This document shows, in pieces, positions 53,965-62,438 of a stretch of 64,000 bases of DNA. A program made the position numbers and the translations under genes. The notes below the pieces were generated by a model, which was given only the letters and a program-made list of their open reading frames with translations, was not told the origin of the DNA and made no database searches. Positions within the stretch are counted from its first letter, which is position 1. The number at the start of each line of letters is the position of its first letter. The DNA lies in contig CP016093.1 in assembly GCA_001664005.1 (NCBI GenBank), positions 2,549,001-2,613,000 on the forward strand, given 5' to 3'. The stretch is from Rhizobiales bacterium NRL2 (GTDB lineage Bacteria > Pseudomonadota > Alphaproteobacteria > Minwuiales > Minwuiaceae).

Positions 53965-56223
53965 TCAGTCTCCTTCCTGGGGGCTGGGAGCAGCGCGGGG
54001 CGGCGTCTTCGGCCCGCTCCGCATGCTCGGCGAGGCCATGGCGGCCCGCTTTTCGTGCTTCAGGCGCTTCTGGATCACCACGGGGCATTTGCGGTCGTGG
54101 TGGTAGAGCACCTGGCAGTGAAGACATGAGATGCACTCGTTGGGGTTGATGTGCCCTTCCGGGTGGATGGCGCCGACCGGACATTCGTTGTGACAGCGCA
54201 TGCAGGGGTTGCCGCATTCGCGGTAGCGCTTCAGCCAGTCGAACATGCGCAACCGGCCTGGGATCGCCAGCGCCGCGCCAAGCGGGCAGAGATAGCGGCA
54301 GAAGAAACGTTCGATGAACAGCCCCGCCACCAGCAGCGACACGGCGAAGAGCACGAACCACCAGTCGCGCAGGAAATGCAGGATGATCGCCGTCTTGAAC
54401 GGTTCGACCTCCGAGAGCCGCTCCGCCAGCGCCAGGGAAGTGAGCGACACGCCGAAGAGGACGAGGAATATGATGTACTTGATCGGCCAGAGCCGCTCGT
54501 GCAGCGCCCAGGGCACCCTGATCTGCGGAATCTTCAGTAACCGGCCGGCCCGGTTGGTCAGTTCCTGCAACGCGCCGAAGGGGCAGAGCCAGCCGCAGAA
54601 CGGTCCCCGGCCCCAGAACAGCAGCGCGGCGGCGACCGAGAACCACAGGATGAAGATCAGCGGATCGACGAGGAAGTAGGACCACTGGAAATCAGTGCGC
54701 AGCGCCTGCGAGAAGGCGAGCAGATTGACCACGGAAAGCTGCGCCTTGGCCACCCAGCCGAGCCAGACCAGGGTTACGCCCAGGTAGACCAGACGGATGC
54801 GGTCGAAAAGTTTCGGCCGTTTCACCAGGACATCCTGGAAGAAGAAGATCGCGGTCAGCGCGGCCAGCATTGCGACCAGCATGGAGATGGAGGCAACCTT
54901 GGAACGCCAGATCCGCTGCCAGAGCGGCGTCTCGGCCGGGCCCGGCGACTCGTCCAACTCCGCTGCGATGGGCGGCTCTGGCGCAACTTCCCCGTCAGCG
55001 GGTGCGGGCGCCGTCGTGCGAACGGTCCGGGCGTAGTGCTCGGGGAGACGGTAGTCGAGTGCGAAGGTTACGAAGGCCTTGTCGAGGGCGCTGACGGCCC
55101 GCTGGACAAGCAGGTGCATGGTCCAGGTTTCCGCCGGCTGGAAGCTGGCATCCTGCGGAACGCGGAAAAGCGAGATTTCGTTGAAATCGGGCGCATCCGC
55201 GGCCGCGAGGTCGGCGATCCGCTGATGCTGCTTGTCGCGGAAGCGGAAGCTCTCTGTCCCCTGGGTGAGTTGGATACGGTCGAAGATCCCGCCGCGCACA
55301 TAGCCGGATCCCTTGAAGGAATATCGCCCGTCCCCCATCACGAGAATGGCCGACTGGTCTCCTTCAAGCTGGCTTTGAAGCCGGTCATAGCCCCCTTCAC
55401 CGAGCAGGGACCGACCGATCGCCGGTTGCGAGACGAGTGCAACGTAAAGCTCGGCGAAGACGGCATCTGGCGGGCCCTTCTCCGGGCGCGCCACCGCTCT
55501 GGCGTCGCCGGCCTGCTCGAATGCCTGGTTGACGTCCTCGACCGAAATGCTGAGGCGGCGTATCGCGCCGTTGCCGAGCAGGGTCGTCCAGTCCGTCATC
55601 TCGCCGGCGTCGGGGTCGACGATGCGGCGCGCAGAGTCGACGGGATCGGGACCGCCGGCAATGCGCCGGCCCACCCGCGCAGCCGAGCGCAGGATGCTGT
55701 CGCCGATCACCAGCACGGTGACGGTGGCGCCGGAGACGATGTCGGCGTCCGGCGGATTCTCGCCGGCCGCGGCGGCCTTCAGCGGATTGAAGCCCACCAG
55801 ATCGGCCATGTACGCCTCGATGCGCGCTTCCGGAATGCCGATCAGGACGATGGGCTCGTGATGCTCCAGCAGTTCCGAGCCGACGATCGTACCGTCGGTG
55901 TCGAGCCCGACCATCACGTCGATGGGTTTGCCGGAATAGCCGGAAGTGTTGACCACGTCGGATGTCAGATAGGCGTAGCCGACGACCTCGCCCTGACGAA
56001 GAACCGGGACCATGGGTGGCGCGCCTTCGGGGGTCCCGAATTCGTCAGCGCCGGGCACTACCGCGGCGGGATCGACCTTGTCGAGATAGCCGCCGAGACG
56101 CGGCGCCGATTGCGCAGCCGCGGACGTCGCCAGCACGAGGACGATAAAGCAGGCCAGCACGGCCGACCACATCCCCTTGGACAGGCGGGCCGGATCGATC
56201 CGATCTCTGCCCGTGTTCAACAT
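53965..56223 (-). CDS. nosR: NosR, flavo-iron-sulfur membrane protein of the nos operon
   Basis: A 752-residue protein. Signal/TM at the N-terminus, then a periplasmic FMN-binding domain with the flavinylation sequence SGATVTVLV. A central TM region has CGWLCPFGALQ and CRYLCPLGAAL, and the C-terminal cytoplasmic part carries two [4Fe-4S] motifs (NPCMRCHNECPVG; CISCLHC...KCP). It feeds electrons to NosZ and is needed for nos expression in studied species. First gene of nosRZDFYLX. The NnrR-type palindrome at 56286-56303 lies about 70 bases before the start. Confidence 0.95.
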   Translation of the reverse strand: MLNTGRDRIDPARLSKGMWSAVLACFIVLVLATSAAAQSAPRLGGYLDKVDPAAVVPGADEFGTPEGAPPMVPVLRQGEVVGYAYLTSDVVNTSGYSGKPIDVMVGLDTDGTIVGSELLEHHEPIVLIGIPEARIEAYMADLVGFNPLKAAAAGENPPDADIVSGATVTVLVIGDSILRSAARVGRRIAGGPDPVDSARRIVDPDAGEMTDWTTLLGNGAIRRLSISVEDVNQAFEQAGDARAVARPEKGPPDAVFAELYVALVSQPAIGRSLLGEGGYDRLQSQLEGDQSAILVMGDGRYSFKGSGYVRGGIFDRIQLTQGTESFRFRDKQHQRIADLAAADAPDFNEISLFRVPQDASFQPAETWTMHLLVQRAVSALDKAFVTFALDYRLPEHYARTVRTTAPAPADGEVAPEPPIAAELDESPGPAETPLWQRIWRSKVASISMLVAMLAALTAIFFFQDVLVKRPKLFDRIRLVYLGVTLVWLGWVAKAQLSVVNLLAFSQALRTDFQWSYFLVDPLIFILWFSVAAALLFWGRGPFCGWLCPFGALQELTNRAGRLLKIPQIRVPWALHERLWPIKYIIFLVLFGVSLTSLALAERLSEVEPFKTAIILHFLRDWWFVLFAVSLLVAGLFIERFFCRYLCPLGAALAIPGRLRMFDWLKRYRECGNPCMRCHNECPVGAIHPEGHINPNECISCLHCQVLYHHDRKCPVVIQKRLKHEKRAAMASPSMRSGPKTPPRAAPSPQEGD

Positions 56224-56285
56224 CCTACCTCATGGTCATGGACTTCCTTCTGCGATTCAACCTTGGTGTTCCGCGGGGCGCCCTC

Positions 56286-56303
56286 ATTTGCGCTGGCGCA
56301 AAT
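56286..56303. promoter_or_regulatory. NnrR-type operator between nosR and the ferritin-like gene
   Basis: ATTTGCGC-TG-GCGCAAAT is a perfect 8-base inverted repeat. The core TTGCG-N4-CGCAA resembles NnrR-type sites of alphaproteobacteria rather than the FNR consensus TTGAT-N4-ATCAA. It is centred about 71 bases before nosR and about 103 before the divergent 56398 gene. The same motif recurs at 58807-58824. Confidence 0.72.
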
Positions 56304-56397
56304 CCGTGGGCAATAGTCCGGGGGAAGCTTTCCGAGGGCAGCATGGCGCAAGGGCGCCAGCAGTCCCCTGCAGGGCCGGAACATGGAGGGCTCAATC

Positions 56398-57315
56398 ATG
56401 GCGCGGCTTCAGAAATTCCCGGACACGGAAGTCGGGACGCTGGCCGAACTGGTCGGCATCGCCAACGCGCTCGAACACGAAGCGGAGGGGCGCTACCGCT
56501 GGTTGGCCGAGCAAATGCGGCGTCGCGGTGAACCGGAGACGGCTGAGGCGTTCGGGGCCATGGCCCGGGAAGAGGGGCGCCACATTGCCGACGTCTCGCG
56601 TTGGGCCGAGAATCTCGGCCAGGCGGTGCCCGCCGCAGAACCCTTCTTCTGGCGGCTGCCTTCGGACCTGGCGGAGAGCTGGGATGATGCGGTCGACAGC
56701 GCGCTGCTCACCCCCTACCGGGCCTTCGCGATCGCCGTCGACAACGAGGAGCGCGCCTTCGCCTTCTACGCCTATGTGAGCGCGTGGGCGGACGACCCGA
56801 AGATCGCTGCCGAAGCCGAAAACCTGGCGCAGGAGGAACTACGGCACGCGGCAAAGCTCCGCACGCTGCGCCGCATCGCGTATCGCGCCGAAGGACGCCA
56901 TCGAAGCACCCCCGAACTCGACGATATCCAAACAGAGGCCGCCCTTACGCGGCTGATCGTTGAGGAAGAAGCGGAGATCGCGGAGATGTTCGCCGCTATG
57001 GCCGATCGTCTGGATGACTTGGGAGCCGCGAGATCCGCCGATGACGTGCGGCGCATGGCGGAAAAGGCGAAGACTCGCGCCGTGGCGGATGAGGTGAAGA
57101 GTTCGCCGGATGACATGCCGCCGGTTCCGAACAGCGCCGCTGGGATCCTGACCGCAGCGCAGGCCCGGCTGGAGCGGTTCAGCGAACGGCTGGAATCCGT
57201 TCTGATCGCAGCGGAAGACGAAAAGATCATGAGCCTTGCGCAATCGTCGCTTGAAGACGTTGTCCGCCGGATTGCGCTGATCAATGACCGGCTGGAACGG
57301 TGGGACGACATCTGA
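56398..57315 (+). CDS. Ferritin-like (rubrerythrin-type) diiron protein
   Basis: A 305-residue helical protein with no signal or TM. The diiron pattern is visible: LEHEAEGRY (about 25-33) and EEGRH (58-62) as one Glu/ExxH pair, then NEERAFAFY (about 113-121) and EELRH (146-150) as the second, so a four-helix ferritin-like bundle can form. The C-terminal half (about 165-305) is a further helical region, unlike short rubrerythrins, and has no rubredoxin zinc or iron motif. The start at 56398 follows GGAGGG. It shares the nosR intergenic operator, so it is probably induced with denitrification, perhaps in iron or NO stress. Confidence 0.72.
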   Translation: MARLQKFPDTEVGTLAELVGIANALEHEAEGRYRWLAEQMRRRGEPETAEAFGAMAREEGRHIADVSRWAENLGQAVPAAEPFFWRLPSDLAESWDDAVDSALLTPYRAFAIAVDNEERAFAFYAYVSAWADDPKIAAEAENLAQEELRHAAKLRTLRRIAYRAEGRHRSTPELDDIQTEAALTRLIVEEEAEIAEMFAAMADRLDDLGAARSADDVRRMAEKAKTRAVADEVKSSPDDMPPVPNSAAGILTAAQARLERFSERLESVLIAAEDEKIMSLAQSSLEDVVRRIALINDRLERWDDI

Positions 57316-57324
57316 AGGCACAGG

Positions 57325-58533
57325 TCACCCGCCGGCTGTCCGCCGCCGTGTGGTCAGCGCGCGGCCGTAGAGCAGGGCGAAGCCCAGGAACGCCACCGCC
57401 CAGCCCAGGGCGGAGACGCTGAACAGCAGGATCGCCTGTTCCGGCAGCAGCGCCGCGGCGACGCGGCTCAGTCCGGCGGCGAGGACGGCGGCGTAGAGCA
57501 GGGCGGTGCCCCGGCCGGCCTGCAGGCCGCGGCCGGTGTGGCCCAGCGTCGCGCGGGTCATGACCGCGAGGGTCATCGCCCCCACCGCGCCGGCGCCAAA
57601 GGCATGGACGGCGGCGGTTCCCGGCACGAACGAGGGCAGGGCGGCGGCGAGACCCAGCAGTGCGAGGCCCGCCGGAATCCACGCATAGGCGAGGTGGAGG
57701 ACGGCCACCAGCGGCTCGGTCCGGGTGGCCATTCCGCGCCAGCGCGCCAGCCTGAATGCCTGGGCGGCGGCCGCGGCGAAGGCGGCGGCAGCGACCACCG
57801 GCCCTTCAGGCACGATGACGAAGGCGGCGAGCGCGAGCAGGGTCAGGATCATCGCCGCCCGGTCGACGGTCCCGAAGGATGCGGGCAGGCGCGCCGCGCC
57901 CCGCTTGACCAGCCAGTTGCGGGTGAAGCTCGGCACGATGCGCCCGCCGACCAGGGTGATCAGGGCCACCGGGACCGCAAGGCCGAGCCGCGCGCCCGCG
58001 CCGTCCGTGCCAGGCCAGCCCGCGGCTTCCAGGTGCATCAGGACGTTGCCGGCCGTGAACGCCGTCAGCGCGGCGACCATGGGCAGGTTGCGCCAGTTCC
58101 GGCCGGCCACGATCTCCCTGAGCACGACGGCGATGAAGACCGCAGGAAAGCCGAGGTCGAGGGCCATTGCCGCGCCCGCGCCGATCGCGCCCGAGCACCA
58201 CACCGCCACGCGCCCGAGAGCCCAGAGCGCGACGAGGCCGAGCAGCGGCAGGCCCTGCAGCGGCATCCGGCCGGTCCAGTTGGGGATGGCGGTCAGCAGG
58301 AAGCCGGCGATCACGGCCATGGTGAAGCCGTAGAGCATCTCGTGGGCGTGCCAGGCGACGGCGTCGAACGCGGTCGCCGGCGCGAAGCCGCCGTGCAGCA
58401 TCGCCGTCCAGACCAGCAGCACGCCGCCGCCATAGAGGCCGGCCAGCAGGAAGAAGGGCCGGAAGCCCTGCGCCAGCACCGCCGGCGCGCGGGTCGGACG
58501 GTAGCGGGGGATCGCGGTGCGTGCTTCGGTCAT
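57325..58533 (-). CDS. nnrS: NnrS, membrane protein of nitrosative stress and denitrification
   Basis: A 402-residue polytopic protein with about twelve hydrophobic segments and the NnrS family start AQGFRPFFLLAGLYG, WHAHEMLYGFTMAVIAGFLLTA and NWTGR. The His residues are candidate heme or copper ligands. It protects against nitric oxide in studied species and is controlled by NnrR. Its start overlaps the DUF1858 stop by 4 bases, so they are one unit below the 58807-58824 operator. Confidence 0.93.
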   Translation of the reverse strand: MTEARTAIPRYRPTRAPAVLAQGFRPFFLLAGLYGGGVLLVWTAMLHGGFAPATAFDAVAWHAHEMLYGFTMAVIAGFLLTAIPNWTGRMPLQGLPLLGLVALWALGRVAVWCSGAIGAGAAMALDLGFPAVFIAVVLREIVAGRNWRNLPMVAALTAFTAGNVLMHLEAAGWPGTDGAGARLGLAVPVALITLVGGRIVPSFTRNWLVKRGAARLPASFGTVDRAAMILTLLALAAFVIVPEGPVVAAAAFAAAAAQAFRLARWRGMATRTEPLVAVLHLAYAWIPAGLALLGLAAALPSFVPGTAAVHAFGAGAVGAMTLAVMTRATLGHTGRGLQAGRGTALLYAAVLAAGLSRVAAALLPEQAILLFSVSALGWAVAFLGFALLYGRALTTRRRTAGG

Positions 58534-58748
58534 TGCAGGGCCTCCTCCGCCTCGATGGCGCGGATCAGATCCCGCTTCAGGGCCTCGGCGTCGATCTGAT
58601 ACTCCCCGGCCGCGTCGTCGACGGTCATGAACGGCGCCATCAGGCAGCCGGGGCAGGACATGCGGTGGAGCAGGAAGACGCGGGCCGTCCCGGGCGCGCG
58701 CCGGATCAGCTCCGCGATGGGCAGGGTCTCGATCTCCCCAGGTGTCAT
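58530..58748 (-). CDS. DUF1858-type small redox protein
   Basis: A 72-residue protein with the DUF1858 fold: ETLPIAELIRRAPGTARVFLLHRMSCPGCLMAPF, with the cysteine pair CPGC at 32-35 suggesting a thiol-redox or metal-binding role. The family is often linked to hybrid-cluster or NO-related genes. GGAGG lies about 10 bases before the start. Coupled to nnrS by an ATGA overlap. Confidence 0.86.
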   Translation of the reverse strand: MTPGEIETLPIAELIRRAPGTARVFLLHRMSCPGCLMAPFMTVDDAAGEYQIDAEALKRDLIRAIEAEEALQ

Positions 58749-58806
58749 GGCGTCTCGTCCTCCGAGGGGGTGCGGAGAGGAGAATAGAGACTGGCGGGCG
58801 GGCGCG

Positions 58807-58824
58807 ATTTGCGCCGGCGCAAGT
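58807..58824. promoter_or_regulatory. NnrR-type operator upstream of DUF1858-nnrS
   Basis: ATTTGCGC-CG-GCGCAAGT, a near-perfect inverted repeat with core TTGCGC/GCGCAA, lies 59 bases before the DUF1858 start and 6 bases after the stop of the NnrR-like gene. It matches the site at 56286-56303, which makes the two likely targets of one Crp/FNR regulator. Confidence 0.72.
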
Positions 58825-58829
58825 CCGGC

Positions 58830-59405
58830 TCAGGCGTGGCCGGCGATCTCGACCAGGCGGTGCGGCTGGCGGATGACCAGATGGCTCGAGCGGCGGGAGT
58901 CCACCACGCCCTCCTGATCCCAGGCGGAGAGCGTGCGGCTGACCGTGTGCAGGGTCGTCGCGGTCATCTCCGCCAGATCCTGGCGCGACAGCGCGAAGGG
59001 AATCTCGACGCCCGCATCCGTCTTCCTGCCGGCCTGATTGGCCAGGCGGAGCAGGGTCGCGGCGATGCGCTGCTCCACGCGCTGTGTGGCGACCTCCTGC
59101 AGCCGGCTCTGCAATTCCTCGATGCGGCCGCCGACGGCGGCGATGGCGTTCTGTGCGATGGGTGGATAGGCCGCCATCAGTTCGGCGAAGCGGCCCGCGC
59201 TCCAGCCCAGCGCCATGCAGTCCTCCAGTGCGACCGGCGTCGCCGGGAAGGGCATGCGCCGGAACACCGCGACCATGCCGACCATCTCCCCCGGCCCCAG
59301 ATGCCGGATGACGATGTTCTGGCCCTCCGCTGTCACCTGGTCCAGGCGGACCCGGCCCCAGGCCAGGACATAGCCGTGGGTCGCCTCGTCGCCCTGCTGA
59401 AACAT
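58830..59405 (-). CDS. nnrR: NnrR-like Crp/FNR-family regulator, N-terminus short
   Basis: A 191-residue regulator with a cyclic-nucleotide-binding-like beta-roll, a dimer helix (about 85-115) and an HTH. The recognition helix reads TTLHTVSRTLSAW, with His153 where FNR has Glu, plus Ser156 and Arg157. This matches the TTGCG half-site seen next to its target genes and NnrR proteins. No FNR-type iron-sulfur cysteines are present. The start is abrupt: family members have about 35-45 more residues before MFQQGDEA. The frame upstream (to a TAA at 59511) still reads ESPRGEAMFQQ, like the family, but has no ATG, GTG, TTG or CTG. So it may be a truncated protein or carry a frameshift. Confidence 0.72.
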   Translation of the reverse strand: MFQQGDEATHGYVLAWGRVRLDQVTAEGQNIVIRHLGPGEMVGMVAVFRRMPFPATPVALEDCMALGWSAGRFAELMAAYPPIAQNAIAAVGGRIEELQSRLQEVATQRVEQRIAATLLRLANQAGRKTDAGVEIPFALSRQDLAEMTATTLHTVSRTLSAWDQEGVVDSRRSSHLVIRQPHRLVEIAGHA

Positions 59406-59472
59406 GGCCTCCCCGCGCGGGGATTCAGTGCGGGCGCGGGCAGTTTCGGGTCCGAAGTCTTGCGGACCTTGT

Positions 59473-60030
59473 TCAGCGCTCGATTTTCGAGACCTTCGTA
59501 CCTTCGATGCTTACACCGGCCATCAGTCCCTGCTGACTGAATATGAAGGCATAGGCATCGTCCTTCAGCGTTGAAGTCGACAGGTTCTTGGCCGCGCCCT
59601 CGTTGACAAGAACCACGGTCGGGCCGACGCCGATTTCCCAGCCTTCGGATGTTCTGAGGTAGTCAACGGCCTCGTCGTTCATCAGAAACACCGCGTAACC
59701 GTATGACTGTGCGCCGGCCTGGAACCCGAACGAGGCTGTCACGGAGTTGTAGTAATCGACGACCCTGGAATCCTGCATCAGAACGCCTTCGCCGTAGCTT
59801 CCACCGAACACGAGTCCCGCCTTGACGACGTTCGGGAACACGAGAACCGCCTTCGCCTTCCTGGAAATGGACTCGGCGACAGGGCTGGTCTTGTAAAGCG
59901 CCTGCAGCGCCTGCTCGGCGTCCCTCTGAAGATCCTGCGCGGTTGCCGCGTTGGCGTGGTGCGACACGATACCTGGCACGATCATGGCCATCGCCAACGC
60001 AGCCGCCAGGAAAATACCTCTGATCGTCAT
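59473..60030 (-). CDS. SYLF-domain (Ysc84-like) exported protein
   Basis: A 185-residue protein with a signal peptide (cleavage after ANA, about residue 28) and a SYLF lipid-binding domain: AVLVFPNVVKAGLVFGGSYGEGVLMQD, VTASFGFQAGAQSYGYAVFLM and the C-terminal TLKDDAYAFIFSQQGLMAG. The start at 60030 has GGGAG upstream; a longer ATG at 60087 lies 19 codons earlier without one. Bacterial SYLF proteins are periplasmic; their role is not settled. Its 3' end lies right before the short NnrR-like frame. Confidence 0.85.
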   Translation of the reverse strand: MTIRGIFLAAALAMAMIVPGIVSHHANAATAQDLQRDAEQALQALYKTSPVAESISRKAKAVLVFPNVVKAGLVFGGSYGEGVLMQDSRVVDYYNSVTASFGFQAGAQSYGYAVFLMNDEAVDYLRTSEGWEIGVGPTVVLVNEGAAKNLSTSTLKDDAYAFIFSQQGLMAGVSIEGTKVSKIER

Positions 60031-60490
60031 TGCCGTTGCACTCCCTTGTTGAGCCGGGATTCCCCATGTGGGTCTCTCCAACCGCATTCCAACAGTCGAC
60101 TCGGAGGGCGAACACCCGCTGGCCTCGCCGTGGACCGGAGGGTGGCGCTCGCCATACCACCGGAGAAGCCTCGGAAACTACCTATCGGGCGGTGGTCAAC
60201 GCGCCTGGCGAGTTCGATCGGCTCCGGGCGGCGCTCCATCCGGCGGAGCCGACGCGCTTGGTCCAGCTTCCGGTCGGGTGAGTTCCCCCCGGCGCCCGGG
60301 CAGGCTACGTTCACGGCGATCTTCAGCCGCGTCTGGGCCGGGGTCCGGCCCTTTTTCCGCGCTCGTCCTGCCAGTTGGACCGCCGGGATCGAAGCCGGGC
60401 CGATCGACGGCAACGGGTTCCGGCGAACCGTCTGCGGATTCGGCCTGATCGTGCCTGCGTTCGGGACAGCTCTTCGCTGCAGGTGATCGC
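60031..60490. other. Intergenic region without a supportable gene
   Basis: About 460 bases between the SYLF start and the end of the HPF-like gene. It contains frames of 80-170 codons on both strands, but none has a ribosome site with a recognisable domain, and they read as GC-rich shadows. I see no RNA or repeat in it. Confidence 0.5.
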
Positions 60491-60838
60491 CTAGAGATCG
60501 CCCGTCCGTATGGTCTCGGCGCCCTTCACTTGATTGAGCTTGCCGAGGGTCGTCGCCAGAGCGCGCTGCAACTTCCTGGCGGCGCCGGAATAGGCGCCTT
60601 CAAGCGAGGCGGCCTGTTCGCTCACCACTTCCGGCTGACGCCCTTCCAGGCGCGCTTCGATGAGGCAACGCTTGTCGGAACCGCCGGACTTGTCTCCGTC
60701 CTCGTCGCTGAGGTGCACTTCGATGCGGGTGATGTGTTGGCTGTAGCGGTCCAGACGGGTGTGGATCTCGGCCGAAACCCGGGCAGACAGGTCCTGCCCA
60801 CCCTCTACGTTCTCGTCGGTGTTGATCTGAATCTGCAT
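60491..60838 (-). CDS. HPF/RaiA-like ribosome-associated protein
   Basis: A 115-residue protein starting MQIQINTDENVEGGQDL. The beta-alpha-beta layout with IHTRLDRYSQHITRIEVHLSDED, then RCLIEARLEGRQPEVVSEQA and the final helix SGAARKLQRALATTLGKL fits the S30AE/HPF fold, which binds the 30S subunit in slow growth. It is the short form without the C-terminal dimerisation domain of long HPF. The start at 60838 follows GAAAGGAAG; the longer frame upstream has no such fit. Divergent from tRNA-Ser across 337 bases. Confidence 0.7.
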   Translation of the reverse strand: MQIQINTDENVEGGQDLSARVSAEIHTRLDRYSQHITRIEVHLSDEDGDKSGGSDKRCLIEARLEGRQPEVVSEQAASLEGAYSGAARKLQRALATTLGKLNQVKGAETIRTGDL

Positions 60839-61175
60839 GGCTAGCTTCCTTTCTCGCACCGCCACCCAACGCGGGGATGCCGAAAAGGGGGGAGGGGTCG
60901 GTTGCTGTGTTTGACCCGAGCCGATGTAAAGGAATATCGACCTGCTCGCGGCCACTTGCAACCATTGCGCGGCCCGGCGCGAGACACACTGACCGTGATT
61001 GCTGCAATCCCTGGCGCGGATGACGGTTCCCGAGTTGATGCTCGACACTCCGGTGCGGGACACACGGATGTATGTTCAATCGCCCGGTGAGCGGAGAGCC
61101 GGCGCGCGAAAGCTGCGCTGTGTCGCGCCAAACTGTGCCGACGAAGCGGGGAAAAGACAGGTTCGTCAGGGAAGA
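60839..61175. other. Intergenic region between HPF-like gene and tRNA-Ser
   Basis: About 337 bases with no supportable gene. It should hold the promoter of the HPF-like gene near 60845-60900 and the 3' trailer of tRNA-Ser near 61150-61175. I see no further conserved structure. Confidence 0.5.
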
Positions 61176-61265
61176 TGGCGGACAGGGTGGGATTCGAACC
61201 CACGAAGGGTGTTAGCCCTTGGCGGTTTTCAAGACCGCTGCCTTCAACCACTCGGCCACCTGTCC
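61176..61265 (-). tRNA. tRNA-Ser (UGA)
   Basis: On the minus strand the acceptor stem GGACAGG pairs with CCTGTCC, followed by discriminator G and an encoded CCA. The anticodon arm is CGGTCTTGAAAACCG with anticodon TGA. A long variable arm (AAGGGCTAACACCCTT) marks class II serine tRNA, and GGTTCGAATCC forms the T loop. Length is 90 bases including CCA. It reads UCN codons. Confidence 0.95.
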
Positions 61266-61357
61266 TCGGGCATGGTGATTAGCAAAGCCGGTGCGGGGCG
61301 TCCATCTGTCCGCCATCGGGGCTTTTCGAATCCGGGACGATCCGGCAAGGTAGAGCG

Positions 61358-62407
61358 ATGTTCGACAGGCTCATGAAAATCGGTACAACCCTGCTGGCCG
61401 GTGTGGCCCTACTTGTCCTTGTCCCCGGGGCTGCCCCGGTTCGCGCCGCAGAGGAGGCGCCGCCGGAATTCGGCGCCTGGCTGGAAGGCGTCCGGCAGGA
61501 AGGCCTGGAGCGGGGGATCAGCGCCGCGACGCTGGAGGAGGCCCTACGCGGCGTCGAACCCGTGCGCCGCATCGTCGAACGGGACCGCAGCCAGGCCGAG
61601 TTCAAGCTGACATTCCAGACCTATGCCGACCGGCTGCTGACCGAAACAAATATCCGTGTCGGCCGCGCAAAGATCCTGGAGCACCGGGACCTGCTGGCGC
61701 GCATCCAGCAGACCTTCGGCGTGCAGCCGCGCTACGTGGTGGCGATCTGGGGCATGGAGACCCGCTATGGCGCGGTGAAGCCGACCATGCCGGTCATACC
61801 GGCGCTGGCCACCCTGGCCTATGACCGGCGGCGCTCGGCCTTCTTCCGCAACGAACTGTTCAAGGCCCTGGAGATGATCGACCGCGGCCATATCGAGCAC
61901 GGGAAGATGATGGGCTCCTGGGCGGGGGCCATGGGACAGCCGCAGTTCATGCCGTCGAGCTACATGGCCTATGCCCGCGATTTCGACGGCGACGGACGCC
62001 GGGACATCTGGAGCAGCGAGGCGGACGTCTTCGCCTCGATCGCGAACTACCTGGCGCAGCATGGCTGGAGCGACGACCAGACCTGGGGCCGGCCGGTGCG
62101 TCTGCCGGACGATCCGGGCTTCCGCGCCCGCCTGCCGGAACGCAGCGGGCGGTCGGGCTGCCGGGCGATCGACGCCATGACCGACACGCTCCGGCTGTCC
62201 GAATGGCAGGCTCTCGGGGTACGCCGGATCGACGGCACGGACCTGCCGGGGCGGGATCTGCCGGCCTCGCTGGTAGAACCGGACGGGGCCGAGGGTCCGG
62301 CGTTCCTTGTCTACCGGAACTACCATTCGATCTTGCGGTATAACTGCGCACACCTGTACGGTCTGGCTGTCGCCACTCTGTCCGACCATCTATGGCCGGC
62401 GGAGTAG
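61358..62407 (+). CDS. Lytic murein transglycosylase, MltB family
   Basis: A 349-residue exported enzyme. Signal peptide to about residue 30 (VLVPGAAPVRA-A). The MltB fold shows YVVAIWGMETRYG, where the Glu is the catalytic acid, SWAGAMGQPQFMPSSYMAYARDFDGDGRRDIW, and DVFASIANYLAQHGW. It cleaves peptidoglycan glycan strands to 1,6-anhydro products. No lipobox is present, so it is soluble in the periplasm. It precedes rlpA by 31 bases, forming a cell-wall cluster with the D,D-carboxypeptidase. Confidence 0.93.
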   Translation: MFDRLMKIGTTLLAGVALLVLVPGAAPVRAAEEAPPEFGAWLEGVRQEGLERGISAATLEEALRGVEPVRRIVERDRSQAEFKLTFQTYADRLLTETNIRVGRAKILEHRDLLARIQQTFGVQPRYVVAIWGMETRYGAVKPTMPVIPALATLAYDRRRSAFFRNELFKALEMIDRGHIEHGKMMGSWAGAMGQPQFMPSSYMAYARDFDGDGRRDIWSSEADVFASIANYLAQHGWSDDQTWGRPVRLPDDPGFRARLPERSGRSGCRAIDAMTDTLRLSEWQALGVRRIDGTDLPGRDLPASLVEPDGAEGPAFLVYRNYHSILRYNCAHLYGLAVATLSDHLWPAE

Positions 62408-62438
62408 GGAGGGTCCGCCGGAGAGCGAGGGGGACAGT

